A DNA stretch of 64,000 nucleotides from Nakamurella alba (GCF_009707545.1 NZ_WLYK01000012.1:92877-156876), one strand, 5' to 3'. Shown: positions 46,086-55,160, numbered from the stretch's first letter. Numbers and translations are program-made. The notes: generated by a model not told the origin, from the letters alone.

Positions 46086-46591
46086 GCCTGCGCCCCGGCC
46101 GGGTCCGGCACGTCGGCGATCGCGGCCGCGTTCATCCGCTGCGCGGCGTCGCCGACCGCGGCGACGATGTTCTGGTAGCCGGTGCAGCGACAGAGGTTGC
46201 CCTCCAGGCCTTCCCGGATCTCCGCCGGACTCGGGTTCGGGTTCTCCCGGAGCAGGCAGGTGGCCTGCATGATCATCCCGGGGGTGCAGTAGCCGCACTG
46301 CAGCGCGTGCTTCTCGTGGAAGGCCTGCTGCACCGGGTGCAGCTCCCCCGGCGCGCCGAGGCCCTCGATGGTGGTCACCTCGCTGCCGTCGGCCTGCACG
46401 GTGAGCACCGAGCAGGACTTCACGCTCGTCCCGTCCAGGTGCACGGTGCAGGCGCCGCAGTTGCTGGTGTCGCAGCCGATCACCGTCCCGACCTTGCCGA
46501 GGCGCTCGCGCAGGTACTGCACGAGCAGCAGTCGGGGCTCGACGTCGTCGGAGTACTGGACCCCGTCGACTCGCAGGGACACGGCCGTCAT
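46082..46591 (-). CDS. coxS: Molybdenum hydroxylase [2Fe-2S] subunit (CoxS type)
   Basis: This 169-residue electron-transfer subunit has a plant-ferredoxin-type cluster motif ([16 protein letters not shown]) and a second C-terminal cluster ([22 protein letters not shown]). All eight Cys are present. ATG 46591 follows GAGGAG with 5-nt spacing, so the longer start is rejected. It overlaps coxL by ATGA and leads the S-L-M operon. Confidence 0.95.
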   Translation of the reverse strand: MTAVSLRVDGVQYSDDVEPRLLLVQYLRERLGKVGTVIGCDTSNCGACTVHLDGTSVKSCSVLTVQADGSEVTTIEGLGAPGELHPVQQAFHEKHALQCGYCTPGMIMQATCLLRENPNPSPAEIREGLEGNLCRCTGYQNIVAAVGDAAQRMNAAAIADVPDPAGAQA

Positions 46592-46921
46592 GGGCACTCC
46601 TCGGATCGGCGGCGAAGCGGCGTACAGCAGCGGATTCCCGGAGGGCGGCGTCCGGGTGACCGTGATCACAACAGTGCGCCCGCGACGGTGGGCCTGCAAC
46701 CGGAACAGCGCATCGGTTCCCGCAGGTCAGTGGCTCCTTGTCGATGCCTTCCGCATGTGCGGAGATTGGATGGATCTGACACCGCAACTGCGTAATTCGG
46801 TGATCGACCGGACCCTCTCGCATCCGGCCACACAGCCTGCTAACATTTGTTTCGTCTTGCTAATTATCTGACCTGGCGGCAGTGGCGCCGCCCTGTGGAA
46901 CGTCCGGGAGGTACCGGCCCG
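46592..46921 (+). promoter_or_regulatory. Divergent control region between coxS and MFS gene
   Basis: These 330 bp hold no gene. The coxS ribosome site is at its left end. The right part is unusually AT-rich (46835-46870). TGCTAA occurs twice, at 46838 and 46858 (20-bp period), the second merging into TAATTAT, a possible -10. Downstream GGCGGC and GCCGCC (46875-46892) can form a small leader hairpin before the GGGAGG ribosome site of the MFS gene. Confidence 0.4.
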
Positions 46922-48208
46922 ATGAGTGCTCATCCGTCCGCGCACGGCGATGTGAAGGCGCCGAGTCCGTTCAAGCAGCCGCGCGCGGTGTGGGCGGTGG
47001 CCTTCGCCTGCGTGGTGTCTTTCATGGGCATCGGCCTGGTCGACCCGATCCTGAAGAGCCTGGCCGGCCAGCTCGGTGCCTCCCCCGCCGACGTCCAGCT
47101 GCTGTTCACCAGCTACCTGGTGGTCACGGCGATCGCGATGCTGGTGACCGGCTGGATCTCCAGCCGGATCGGCGCCAAGCCGACGCTGATCACCGGCCTG
47201 GTGCTGATCGTGCTCTTCGCCGCTCTGGCCGGAGCGTCCGACAGCATCGGCGGCATCGTCGGTTTCCGGGCCGGGTGGGGCCTCGGGAACGCGCTCTTCA
47301 TCGCCACCTCGCTGGCGGTCATCGTCGGCGCCGCGTCCGGTGGGTTCGCCGGCGCGATCGTGCTCTACGAGACCGCCCTGGGCATCGGTATCGCGCTCGG
47401 CCCGCTGGTCGGCGGCATCCTGGGCAACATCTCCTGGCGGGGACCGTTCTTCGGCGTCTCGGTGCTGATGGCGATCGCCATGGTGGCCACCATCGTGTTC
47501 CTGCCGAAGTTGCCGAAACCCACGCACAAGCAGAAGCTCTCGGAACCGCTGGCCGCGCTGAAGCACAAGAACCTGGCCATCACCAGCATCACCGGGCTGC
47601 TCTACAACTGGGGCTTCTTCACCCTGCTCGGCTACTCGCCGTTCCTGATGGGCATCGACAGCCCGATCCTGCTCGGCCTGGTGTTCGCCGGCTGGGGCAT
47701 CCTGGTCGCCGTCTTCTCGGTGTTCGGTGCCCCGGCACTGCAGCGCCGCTTCGGCACCCCGCGCACCCTGTACGGCAACTTCGTGCTGATGGCGATCGAC
47801 CTCGCGGTGATCGGCATCTTCCCGGACCAGCCGACGGTGGTGATCGTCGCGGTGATCGTGGCCGGCGCCTTCATCGGCATCAACAACACCCTGGTGACCA
47901 CCGCGGTGATGAGCATCGCGCCGGTCGAACGTCCCGTCGCCTCCGCCACCTACGGCTTCGTCCGGTTCATCGGCGGTGGTCTGGCACCGTTCGTGGCGGG
48001 CATCCTCGCCGAGCACTTCAGCGCCCACATCCCCTTCCTGCTCGGCGCTCTCGCCGTGCTGGTGGCCGCGGTGGTGCTGAGCACCGTGCACAAGGGCCTG
48101 GACGCCGCCGACCGCGGCGAGATCGCCCAGCCGGAGAAGGACGAACTGGACCGGATCGAGGACGCCGACCCGCTGCCCGAGGCGATGACCGTCGGCAACG
48201 CGGACTGA
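46922..48208 (+). CDS. MFS transporter within the molybdenum-hydroxylase cluster
   Basis: This 428-residue permease has 12 helices (AVAFACVVSFMGIGLVDPIL onward), the loop ISSRIGAKPTLITG as motif-A equivalent and GIALGPLVGGILG in helix 5, the drug:H+ antiporter-type motif C. It lies divergent from coxS and between the structural and maturation genes, so it may carry the substrate or product of the hydroxylase (inference). The C-terminus is acidic. ATG 46922 follows GGGAGG. Confidence 0.9.
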   Translation: MSAHPSAHGDVKAPSPFKQPRAVWAVAFACVVSFMGIGLVDPILKSLAGQLGASPADVQLLFTSYLVVTAIAMLVTGWISSRIGAKPTLITGLVLIVLFAALAGASDSIGGIVGFRAGWGLGNALFIATSLAVIVGAASGGFAGAIVLYETALGIGIALGPLVGGILGNISWRGPFFGVSVLMAIAMVATIVFLPKLPKPTHKQKLSEPLAALKHKNLAITSITGLLYNWGFFTLLGYSPFLMGIDSPILLGLVFAGWGILVAVFSVFGAPALQRRFGTPRTLYGNFVLMAIDLAVIGIFPDQPTVVIVAVIVAGAFIGINNTLVTTAVMSIAPVERPVASATYGFVRFIGGGLAPFVAGILAEHFSAHIPFLLGALAVLVAAVVLSTVHKGLDAADRGEIAQPEKDELDRIEDADPLPEAMTVGNAD

Positions 48209-48213
48209 TCGGT

Positions 48214-48227
48214 CCGCCTTCAGGCGG
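48214..48227 (+). terminator. Bidirectional hairpin between MFS and xdhC genes
   Basis: CCGCCT-TC-AGGCGG lies between the convergent stop codons and covers the xdhC-like stop. Confidence 0.5.
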
Positions 48228-49392
48228 TGCGGGCCGACCCCTTCCGGTTGACCGGGAGCGGGATCGGGGCGGCCACCGGCTCGCGGTGGATGGCGCCGGA
48301 GGTCTCGGTCAGCGGCCGGCCGCCGCCGTCCCAGCGGCGGGCGATGATCTCGGCGGCGATGGAGATCGCGGTCTCCTCCGGGGTGCGGGCGCCCAGGTCG
48401 AGACCGATCGGGCTGGACAGCCGGGCCAGGTCCGCCTCCGCCACCCCCGCCTCCTGCAGCCGCTGGATCCGGTCGTCGTGGGTGGCCCGGCTGCCCATCG
48501 CGCCGACGTAGGCGACGTCCAGCGGCAGCGCGAGCGCCAGCACCGGGACGTCGAACTTCGGGTCGTGGGTGAGCACGCAGATCACCGTGCGCGGATCGAT
48601 CGCACCGGCATCGATCTGGGACTGCAGGTAGCGGTGCGGCCAGTCGACCACCACCTCGTCGGCGTCCGGGAAGCGGCGGCCGGTGGCGAACACCGGGCGG
48701 GCGTCGCACACCGTCACCCGGTAGCCGAGGAAGCTGCCCATCCGGGCGACCGCGGCGGCGAAGTCGATGGCGCCGAACACCAGCATCCGCGGGGCCGGGG
48801 CGAACGAGGAGACGAACACCTGCAGCCCCTCTCCCCGGCGCTGACCCTTCGGGCCGTAGGTCAGGGTGGCGGTGCGGCCGGCGGCGAGCAGCCCGCGGGC
48901 GTCGTCGGTGATCGCGTCGTCCGCCCGGGCCGAGCCGACCGAGCCGGCCGTCCGGTCCGGCCAGATCACCAGGTGCCGGCCGGCGCTCCCGGCCGGTCCC
49001 TCGATCACCGTGGCGAGTGCGACCGGCTCGTCCGCCCGGATGGAGTCGGCCAGCTCGCCGAACTCCGGGAAGGTGGTGCGCGACACCTGCTCGGTGAAGA
49101 TGTCGATGATCCCGCCGCAGGTGAGCCCGACGGTGAAGGCGTCGTCGTCGGACACCCCGTAACGCTGCAGGCCGGCCGCCCCGTCGCCGTCGCGCAGCTG
49201 CGTGGCGCGCTCGTACACGGCGCCCTCGACGCAGCCGCCGGAGACGGACCCGACCGCGGTGCCGTCCGGGCCGACCAGCATGGCGGCGCCGGGCGGACGC
49301 GGCGCGGACCGGAAGGTGCCGACCACGGTGCCCACACCGACGGACTCGCCGGCCCGCCACCACTGCAGCAGGTCGTCCAGCACCTCACGCAT
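48220..49392 (-). CDS. xdhC: XdhC/CoxI-family molybdenum cofactor maturation protein
   Basis: This 390-residue protein inserts or matures (for example sulfurates) the cofactor of molybdenum hydroxylases. The N-terminal XdhC domain has VSGGCVEGAVYERA and LTCGGIIDIFTEQV with the conserved Cys residues. The C-terminal Rossmann part reads MLVFGAIDFAAAVARMGSF ... VICVLTHDPKFDVPVL ... YVGAMGSRATHDDRI. It overlaps the coxE-like gene by 8 bp. Confidence 0.92.
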   Translation of the reverse strand: MREVLDDLLQWWRAGESVGVGTVVGTFRSAPRPPGAAMLVGPDGTAVGSVSGGCVEGAVYERATQLRDGDGAAGLQRYGVSDDDAFTVGLTCGGIIDIFTEQVSRTTFPEFGELADSIRADEPVALATVIEGPAGSAGRHLVIWPDRTAGSVGSARADDAITDDARGLLAAGRTATLTYGPKGQRRGEGLQVFVSSFAPAPRMLVFGAIDFAAAVARMGSFLGYRVTVCDARPVFATGRRFPDADEVVVDWPHRYLQSQIDAGAIDPRTVICVLTHDPKFDVPVLALALPLDVAYVGAMGSRATHDDRIQRLQEAGVAEADLARLSSPIGLDLGARTPEETAISIAAEIIARRWDGGGRPLTETSGAIHREPVAAPIPLPVNRKGSARTA

Positions 49393-50509
49393 CCCGGATC
49401 ACCTCCAGCAGTTCCTCGAGTGTCGCCAGCGTGTGGCCGGCCAGGAAATGATCCAGGTACGGCAGCACGGCGACAATCCCAGTCTGCACCGGCGCGTACC
49501 CGTCCTTGCCCTTGTGAGGGTTCACCCACACCGTCGTCCGCGCCAGTCGGTGCAGCCGGTCGACCTGCTCGGCGAGGAGTTCCGGCCCGCCGCGCTCCCA
49601 GCCGTCGGAGAAGATCACCAGCACCGCGCCGCGGGCGGTGCCGCGGCGTCCCCACCGATCGGTGAAGGCGCGCAACACCTCTCCGAGCCGGGTGCCGCCG
49701 GAGTAGTCCGGGATCACCTCGGCCGCCGCGGCCAGCGCCTGGTCGGCATCGGCCCCGGACAGTGCCCGGGTGATCCGGGACAGCCGGGTGCCGATGGTGA
49801 ACACCTCGACGGCCCGGGGCCGGCGGCGGACCAGCAGGTGTGCGAAACGCAACAGCGAGTCCGCGTACGGCGCCATGGATCCGGAGACGTCGACCAGCAG
49901 CACGATCCGGCGCGGGCGGGTGCGCCGGCGGTGCCGCAGCAGCGCCGCCGGTTCGCCGCCGGCCCGCAGCACCGCCCGCACGGTCCGGTGCGGATCGACC
50001 GGGCCGTGCCGGTGCGGCCGGCGGCGGGACGAGCGGCGGTCCGGCAGCCCCGGGCGCAGCAGGGCGAGCATGGCGGCCATCTCGGCCTTCTCGGCGGCGG
50101 TCAACCGGGCCAGGTCCTTGTGCCGCAGCACCTCGGCGTCCGCGGCCGCGGCCCGGACCGGCGGGGTGTCGGCGGTGCTGTCCTCGGTGCCGGCTCCGGT
50201 GGTGGTCGCCATCGTCATCGTCGTCCGCCGCACGGTGCCGGGCGGTCCGGTGCGTGCCGCCGCCACCGGGTCACCGCCGAACCAGGCCTCGAAAACGGCG
50301 TCGTAGAGGGGGATGTCGTCCGGGTGAGCGGTGAGGGTCGCCCGCCCGGCCCAGTACACCCCGTCCGGCCGGCCGGCGTCGACGAGATGGGTCGCGCGCA
50401 GGAAGGAGTCGGTCCGGTCCGGCCCGACCGCCAGCCCGGCCGCGGCCAGCGCCCGCGGGAACCCGGCCAGCGGGGCGAGCCGATCGGTCGTCACCGCGGT
50501 GTCGGTCAT
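49385..50509 (-). CDS. coxE: VWA-domain protein, CoxE type
   Basis: This 374-residue maturation factor of CO-dehydrogenase-type enzymes works with the MoxR ATPase CoxD. Its C-terminal half is a VWA domain with MIDAS motif DVSGSMAPYADSL and FSDGWERGGPELLAEQ. An Arg-rich stretch precedes it. ATG 50509 lies 10 bp after the coxD-like stop. Confidence 0.9.
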   Translation of the reverse strand: MTDTAVTTDRLAPLAGFPRALAAAGLAVGPDRTDSFLRATHLVDAGRPDGVYWAGRATLTAHPDDIPLYDAVFEAWFGGDPVAAARTGPPGTVRRTTMTMATTTGAGTEDSTADTPPVRAAAADAEVLRHKDLARLTAAEKAEMAAMLALLRPGLPDRRSSRRRPHRHGPVDPHRTVRAVLRAGGEPAALLRHRRRTRPRRIVLLVDVSGSMAPYADSLLRFAHLLVRRRPRAVEVFTIGTRLSRITRALSGADADQALAAAAEVIPDYSGGTRLGEVLRAFTDRWGRRGTARGAVLVIFSDGWERGGPELLAEQVDRLHRLARTTVWVNPHKGKDGYAPVQTGIVAVLPYLDHFLAGHTLATLEELLEVIRDA

Positions 50510-50519
50510 CGCGGGGCGG

Positions 50520-51407
50520 TCAGGAGGCGAGCAACGCGGCGAGGCCGGAGGCGGTGACCCGGGTGATGTCCTCCCGGTACTTGAGCACGGCCCCCAGGGT
50601 GGCCGCCGCGGTCTCCGGGTCGAGATCGGCGCAGCCCAGGGCGTGCAGGGCCCGGGCCCAGTCCAGCGACTCGGCCACGCCGGGCGGCTTGAGCAGGTCG
50701 GCCTCGCGCAGCCGGCCGACGGCCCGCGCCACCTGCGCGGCCAGCCCCGCCGCCACCTCCGGTGCGCGACGGCGCAGGATGTCGATCTCCCGCTGCAGCG
50801 ACGGGTGCTCGACCCAGTGGTAGAGGCAGCGCCGCTTGAGCGCGTCGTGCACCTCGCGGGTCCGGTTGCTGGTGAGCACCACCAGCGGCGGCGTCTCGGC
50901 GGCCACCCGGCCGAATTCCGGGATGGTGACGGCGTTCTCGGACAGCACCTCGAGCAGGAACGCCTCGAACTCGTCGTCGGCCCGGTCCACCTCGTCGACC
51001 AGCAGCACCGCACCGGGGGTGCGCAGCGCCTGCAGCACCGGCCGGGCCAGCAGGAACCGCTCGGAGTACAGCTCGTTCTCCACACCATCCACCGGCCCGC
51101 CCGCCCGCAGCGCCCCGGCCGCCTCCAACGTGCGCAGGTGCAGGATCTGCCGCGGGAAGTCCCAGTCGTAGAGCGCCTGTGCCGCGTCGATGCCCTCGTA
51201 GCACTGCAACCGGATCAGCGGCACCCCGCGCACCTGGGCGAGGGCCTGGGCCAGTGCGGTCTTGCCGACGCCGGCCTCCCCCTCCAGCAGCACCGGCCGC
51301 CCCATCGCACCGGCCAGGAAGGCGACGGTGGCGATGCCGTCGTCGGCCAGGTAACCGACCGAGTCCAGCGCGGCCGCCAGCTCGGCAGGGGTCGTCGGGG
51401 TGCTCAC
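50520..51407 (-). CDS. coxD: MoxR-type AAA+ ATPase, CoxD type
   Basis: This 295-residue chaperone ATPase is needed in known systems for building the mature metal centre of CO dehydrogenase. Walker A is GEAGVGKT, Walker B VLLVDEVDRAD, sensor 1 VVLTSNRTRE, and the arginine-finger region LKRRCLYHWVEHP. GTG 51407 is chosen because upstream sequence is non-coding. It heads the D-E-xdhC operon and diverges from moaA. Confidence 0.92.
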   Translation of the reverse strand: MSTPTTPAELAAALDSVGYLADDGIATVAFLAGAMGRPVLLEGEAGVGKTALAQALAQVRGVPLIRLQCYEGIDAAQALYDWDFPRQILHLRTLEAAGALRAGGPVDGVENELYSERFLLARPVLQALRTPGAVLLVDEVDRADDEFEAFLLEVLSENAVTIPEFGRVAAETPPLVVLTSNRTREVHDALKRRCLYHWVEHPSLQREIDILRRRAPEVAAGLAAQVARAVGRLREADLLKPPGVAESLDWARALHALGCADLDPETAAATLGAVLKYREDITRVTASGLAALLAS

Positions 51408-51544
51408 CGCGCACCGGGCCGCATCATGTGACCAGTGTGAACCACACCCCGCGGCAGCGTGGACAGCGCCGTGACCGCGGACGAACGGCACCGCGGACCT
51501 CGGCACCGGGATCACTGGCACACGGTCGGACCAGCCGGTCCGGT

Positions 51545-51550
51545 TACCCT
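51545..51550 (+). promoter_or_regulatory. -10 element of a leaderless promoter (moaA)
   Basis: TACCCT is followed by GGGGGC and then ATG 51557, the same string as before the DUF2530 gene. Confidence 0.6.
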
Positions 51551-51556
51551 GGGGGC

Positions 51557-52657
51557 ATGTCGACGGTCGCCCTGGGCCTGCCCCGGCCCGGGGTGCGCCC
51601 GGGCCGGGCCGGCGACGTCTCCGCAGTTGCGGACCCGTCCCGCCCGGCATCCCCGTATCTGCTGGACCGGTTCGGCAGGCGCGCTCGCGATCTGCGGGTC
51701 TCGCTCACCGACCGGTGCAACCTGCGCTGCACCTACTGCATGCCGGCCGAGGGCCTGGACTGGATGCCGCAGGACCAGGTGCTGTCCGACGACGAGCTGC
51801 TGCGGCTGATGCGGGTGGCGGTGGAACGGCTCGGCGTCGAGGAGATCCGGTTCACCGGCGGTGAGCCGCTGCTGCGCAAGGGCATCGTCGACCTGGTCCG
51901 GGAGACCGCGCTGCTGCGGCCGCGCCCGGAGATCTCGCTGACCACCAACGGCATCGGGTTCGCCCGCCGGGCCGCCGACTTCGCCGACGCCGGACTCGAC
52001 CGGATCAACATCTCCCTGGACACCCTGCGATCGGACACCTTCACCACGCTCACCCGGCGGCCCCGGCACGCCGACGTGCTGGCCGCGCTGGCCGCCGCCA
52101 CCGAGGCGGGCCTGCGGCCGGTGAAGATCAACGCGGTGCTGCTGCGCGGGGTCAACGACCACGAGGCCGTCGATCTGTTGGCCTTCGCGCTGGAGCACGG
52201 CTACCACCTGCGGTTCATCGAGCAGATGCCGCTGGACGCCGGGCACTCCTGGCAGCGCTCGTCGATGATCACCGCCGACGAGATCCAGCAGCGGCTGCAG
52301 GAGCGCTTCGAATTGCTGCCGCATCCCGCCCCGCGGGACGGCGCTCCGGCCGAGCTCTTCGACGTCGCCGGGTACTCGACCGACGGTGCCCCGGCGACCG
52401 TGGGCATCATCGCCTCGGTGACTCGCCCGTTCTGCGGCGACTGCGACCGCACCCGGCTCACCGCCGACGGCCAGATCCGCAACTGCCTGTTCGCCCGGTC
52501 GGAGACCGACCTGCGGGCCGCGCTGCGGTCCGGTGCCGATGACGAGCAGCTGGCCGACCTCTGGCGGGGCGCGATGTGGTCCAAGCTGCCCGGCCACGGC
52601 ATCGACGACCCGTCCTTCCTGCAGCCCGACCGGCCGATGAGCGCGATCGGTGGCTGA
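51557..52657 (+). CDS. moaA: GTP 3',8-cyclase (molybdenum cofactor step 1)
   Basis: This 366-residue radical-SAM enzyme makes 3',8-cyclo-GTP, the first step of molybdopterin synthesis, with MoaC. The N-terminal cluster motif is CNLRCTYC (within TDRCNLRCTYCMPAEG). The C-terminal cluster is CGDCDRTRLTADGQIRNC, and the protein ends in GG, which is needed in this enzyme. GGEPLLRKG binds SAM. It overlaps moaD by 8 bp and is leaderless. Confidence 0.97.
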   Translation: MSTVALGLPRPGVRPGRAGDVSAVADPSRPASPYLLDRFGRRARDLRVSLTDRCNLRCTYCMPAEGLDWMPQDQVLSDDELLRLMRVAVERLGVEEIRFTGGEPLLRKGIVDLVRETALLRPRPEISLTTNGIGFARRAADFADAGLDRINISLDTLRSDTFTTLTRRPRHADVLAALAAATEAGLRPVKINAVLLRGVNDHEAVDLLAFALEHGYHLRFIEQMPLDAGHSWQRSSMITADEIQQRLQERFELLPHPAPRDGAPAELFDVAGYSTDGAPATVGIIASVTRPFCGDCDRTRLTADGQIRNCLFARSETDLRAALRSGADDEQLADLWRGAMWSKLPGHGIDDPSFLQPDRPMSAIGG

Positions 52658-52916
52658 CCCCGCTGATCCCGCGGTCCTGATCCGGTACTTCGCCGCGGCC
52701 CGGGCCGCCACCGGCACCGAGCAGGAATGGGTCTCGCCGGTCCCGGCCACCCTGGACGACCTGCTGACGATCGCGGTCGGCCGGCACGGCGCCGCGCTGC
52801 AGCGGGTGCTGCCGCGCTGCAGCTACCTGCTCGACGAGATCGCCGTGCACGACACCGGTGTGGCCCTGGTCGCCGGTGCGGCTGTCGACGTGCTGCCGCC
52901 CTTCGCCGGCGGCTGA
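52650..52916 (+). CDS. moaD: Molybdopterin synthase sulfur-carrier subunit
   Basis: This 88-residue ubiquitin-like protein ends in the thiocarboxylate-forming Gly-Gly (PPFAGG). The beta-grasp fold is suggested by VLIRYFAAARAATGTE and EIAVHDTGVALVAGAAVDVL. The GTG start lies within the end of moaA. moaE, moaC and mog are not in the window. Confidence 0.95.
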   Translation: MADPADPAVLIRYFAAARAATGTEQEWVSPVPATLDDLLTIAVGRHGAALQRVLPRCSYLLDEIAVHDTGVALVAGAAVDVLPPFAGG

Positions 52917-53075
52917 GCGATCAGGCCGGTAGGTCCGGACGGGCGATGGCCGTTCTCCCGCAGTTGGGCCGACGGTGTATCAACGGTGTCGCGGGCGTCC
53001 TCGTCCTGGGTGTGCGGAACGGCCGGTCGCGCCGGACCGTGCACAAGCGCCGCGCGCGGAAGGCGTGTCCGACTG

Positions 53076-53103
53076 TTGCCACCTGCGACGGGAGGGCTAC
53101 CGT
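53076..53103 (+). promoter_or_regulatory. Sigma-70-type promoter of the proline-rich membrane protein
   Basis: TTGCCA (53076-53081), a 16-bp spacer and TACCGT (53098-53103) give a start near 53110 and a leader of about 60 nt ending in a GGAGG ribosome site. Confidence 0.45.
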
Positions 53104-53169
53104 TTCGCGCAGGTGTTGCACACCGTCACCGTGAGCGCACTCCACGCTCGCACCGACCAGGAGGTCCTC

Positions 53170-53994
53170 GTGTCCCAGCCCCCCGGCGGCTATCCGCCGC
53201 CCCCCGAGCAGCCCCCGTCCGGTGGCTACCCGGGCGGGTTCCCCCCGCCGCCTCCGGCCGGACCGCCTCCGGGCGGGGCTCCCGGTGGCTACCCGCCGCC
53301 GCCCGCGGGCGGTTACCCGCCGCCGCCGGCACCCGGTGCCTACCCGCCGCCCGCGGCCCCGCCACCGGCCGGCCCGCCGCCGGGTGCCTACGCCCCTCCC
53401 GGGCAGCAGCAGCCCCCGCCGCCCGGATACGGTGCGCCCGGCGCCTACCCGCCGCCCGCCCAGGGCGGCTACGGCCCGCCGCCCCCCGGCTACGCGCCGC
53501 AGGGTCCCGGCTCCGGGGCACCGTCCTTCGACCCGTCCAAGGTGTCGATCGCAGGATGGGGTGTGATGGGTGCGGCGCTGCTGACCCTGATCGCCAGCTT
53601 CTTCAGCTTCTGGTCCGTGTCGTACGCCGCTGTCTACATCGGGTACGGCTTCGGTCTCAGCGGCTGGTCGCTGTGGTGGTGGATCCCGGTGCTGATCGCG
53701 CTGGCGGTCGGCGTGGCCTACGCGCTCACCCTGTTCGGGGTACTCAAGCCCGGCCAGGTCAAGCCGGAATGGCTGGTCTACGGCGCGGCCGGCTCGTTCG
53801 TGCTGATGATCATCGTGCTGATCCACACCTTCGCCTACAACGGTCCGTTCGGCGCTTACTCGGACGGGAGCACCGGCCCGAGTTTCGGTGTCTGGTTCGC
53901 GCTGATCACCACCCTGGCACTGACCTACTTCACCGCGCTCGCCGCGCAGAGCGCCGGCGCCCGGCTGCCGATCAAGGTGCCCGGACCGGCCTGA
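53170..53994 (+). CDS. Proline/glycine-rich tail plus four-helix membrane protein
   Basis: This 274-residue protein has residues 1 to about 120 rich in Pro/Gly/Tyr (repeats of GGYPPPP type), followed by four membrane helices (GVMGAALLTLIASFFSFW; WWWIPVLIALAVGVAYALTL; FVLMIIVLIHTFAY; FALITTLALTYFTALAAQ). The GTG start follows AGGAGG. The upstream extension is out of coding character. Function unknown. The tail resembles that of the gene at 9911-10648. Confidence 0.8.
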   Translation: MSQPPGGYPPPPEQPPSGGYPGGFPPPPPAGPPPGGAPGGYPPPPAGGYPPPPAPGAYPPPAAPPPAGPPPGAYAPPGQQQPPPPGYGAPGAYPPPAQGGYGPPPPGYAPQGPGSGAPSFDPSKVSIAGWGVMGAALLTLIASFFSFWSVSYAAVYIGYGFGLSGWSLWWWIPVLIALAVGVAYALTLFGVLKPGQVKPEWLVYGAAGSFVLMIIVLIHTFAYNGPFGAYSDGSTGPSFGVWFALITTLALTYFTALAAQSAGARLPIKVPGPA

Positions 53995-54015
53995 TCCGCA
54001 CCTCGCAGCGCTCCT

Positions 54016-54053
54016 GACAGGGCCGCGACCACCTCGGTGGTCGCGGCCCTGTC
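54016..54053 (+). terminator. Strong hairpin terminator
   Basis: Perfect 18-bp arms (GACAGGGCCGCGACCACC and its complement) meet with a 2-nt centre, 21 bp after the stop of the membrane protein gene. It is the longest perfect dyad in the window. Confidence 0.85.
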
Positions 54054-54074
54054 GCGTCGGAGGATGATCGCGGG

Positions 54075-55160
54075 ATGACCGGCAGCCCGATCGCACAGGC
54101 CGCGGCGCTCTTCGACGGCGACCCCGGCTACCTCAACACCTCCTCCTACGGGCTGCCGCCCCGCCCGGCGTTCGAGGCGATGCTCGCCGCACAGCAGGAC
54201 TGGCAACGCGGGCGCACCAGCTGGGAGGGCTGGGCTGCCTCGGTCGACGACTCCCGGGCCGCGTTCGGCCGGTTGATCGGGGTGCCGCCGGAGCGGATCG
54301 CCACCGGATCCGCGGTGTCGCAGCTGCTCGCGCCCGTCGCCGCGGCGGTGCCCGACGGCGGCACGGTGCTGGTGCCGGACGTCGAGTTCACCTCTGCCGT
54401 CTTCCCTTTCGCCGTGCACGAGGGCCGCGGGGTGAGCGTCCGCACGGCGCCGCTGGACGGTTTCCTGGATGCGATCGTCCCCGGCGTCGACCTGGTCTCG
54501 TTCTCCGCCGTCCAGTCCGCCGGCGGCGAGGTGGCCGACATCCCGGCGATCGCCGCGCGCTGCCGGGAGGTGGGTGCCCTGGTCGTGCTGGACGCCACCC
54601 AGGCGGCGTCATGGCTCGACCTGCACCCGGACCTGGTCGACGTCGGCGTCTGCGGTTGCTACAAGTGGCTGTGCAGCCCGCGCGGCACCGCGTTCCTCTG
54701 GACCGGCGCCGGGGTCGGCGACCACCGGGCCGACATCACCGACCGGATGCTGCCACTGGCCGCCGGCTGGTTCGCCGGGGCCGACGTGCACTCCTCCTAC
54801 TACGGGATGCCGCTGCGGCTCTCGACCGACGTCCGGCGTTTTGACATCTCCCCGGCCTGGCATGCCTGGGTGGGCGCGGCACCCGCCCTGGACCTGCTCG
54901 CCGACCTCGGCCATGAAGCCATCGGCGAGCACGACATCGCCTTGGCCCAGCTGTTTCTCGACCGGTTGGGTATCAACCGGACCACGGATTCGGCGATCGT
55001 CAGCGTCCCCGCGGACGAGGCCGCACTCCGGCGCCTGGTGGACGCCGGAGTGCGGTTCGGGGTGCGGGCCGGTCAGGCCCGGTTCGGGTTCCACCTGTAC
55101 ACGACCGCGTCGGACGTGCAGCTGGCGGTGGCCGCCCTGACCGGTGGTCCTACGCCGTGA
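54075..55160 (+). CDS. Class V aminotransferase-like PLP enzyme
   Basis: This is a 361-residue fold-type I PLP protein of the cysteine desulfurase/isopenicillin epimerase group. YLNTSSYGLPPRPAFEA opens the protein, VVLDATQAASWLDL has the PLP-ring Asp, and GCYKWLCSPRG has the Schiff-base Lys. A catalytic Cys loop as in IscS is not obvious. The reaction is unknown. ATG 54075 has GATGAT 6 nt upstream, a possible leaderless start. The 3' end overlaps the convergent permease by 11 bp. Confidence 0.85.
   Translation: MTGSPIAQAAALFDGDPGYLNTSSYGLPPRPAFEAMLAAQQDWQRGRTSWEGWAASVDDSRAAFGRLIGVPPERIATGSAVSQLLAPVAAAVPDGGTVLVPDVEFTSAVFPFAVHEGRGVSVRTAPLDGFLDAIVPGVDLVSFSAVQSAGGEVADIPAIAARCREVGALVVLDATQAASWLDLHPDLVDVGVCGCYKWLCSPRGTAFLWTGAGVGDHRADITDRMLPLAAGWFAGADVHSSYYGMPLRLSTDVRRFDISPAWHAWVGAAPALDLLADLGHEAIGEHDIALAQLFLDRLGINRTTDSAIVSVPADEAALRRLVDAGVRFGVRAGQARFGFHLYTTASDVQLAVAALTGGPTP

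Noticed and set aside
52917..53169. Possible ydaO-type c-di-AMP riboswitch, since rpfA follows moaD in mycobacteria
   Set aside because: The downstream gene is a proline-rich membrane protein, and the conserved ydaO core motifs were not found.
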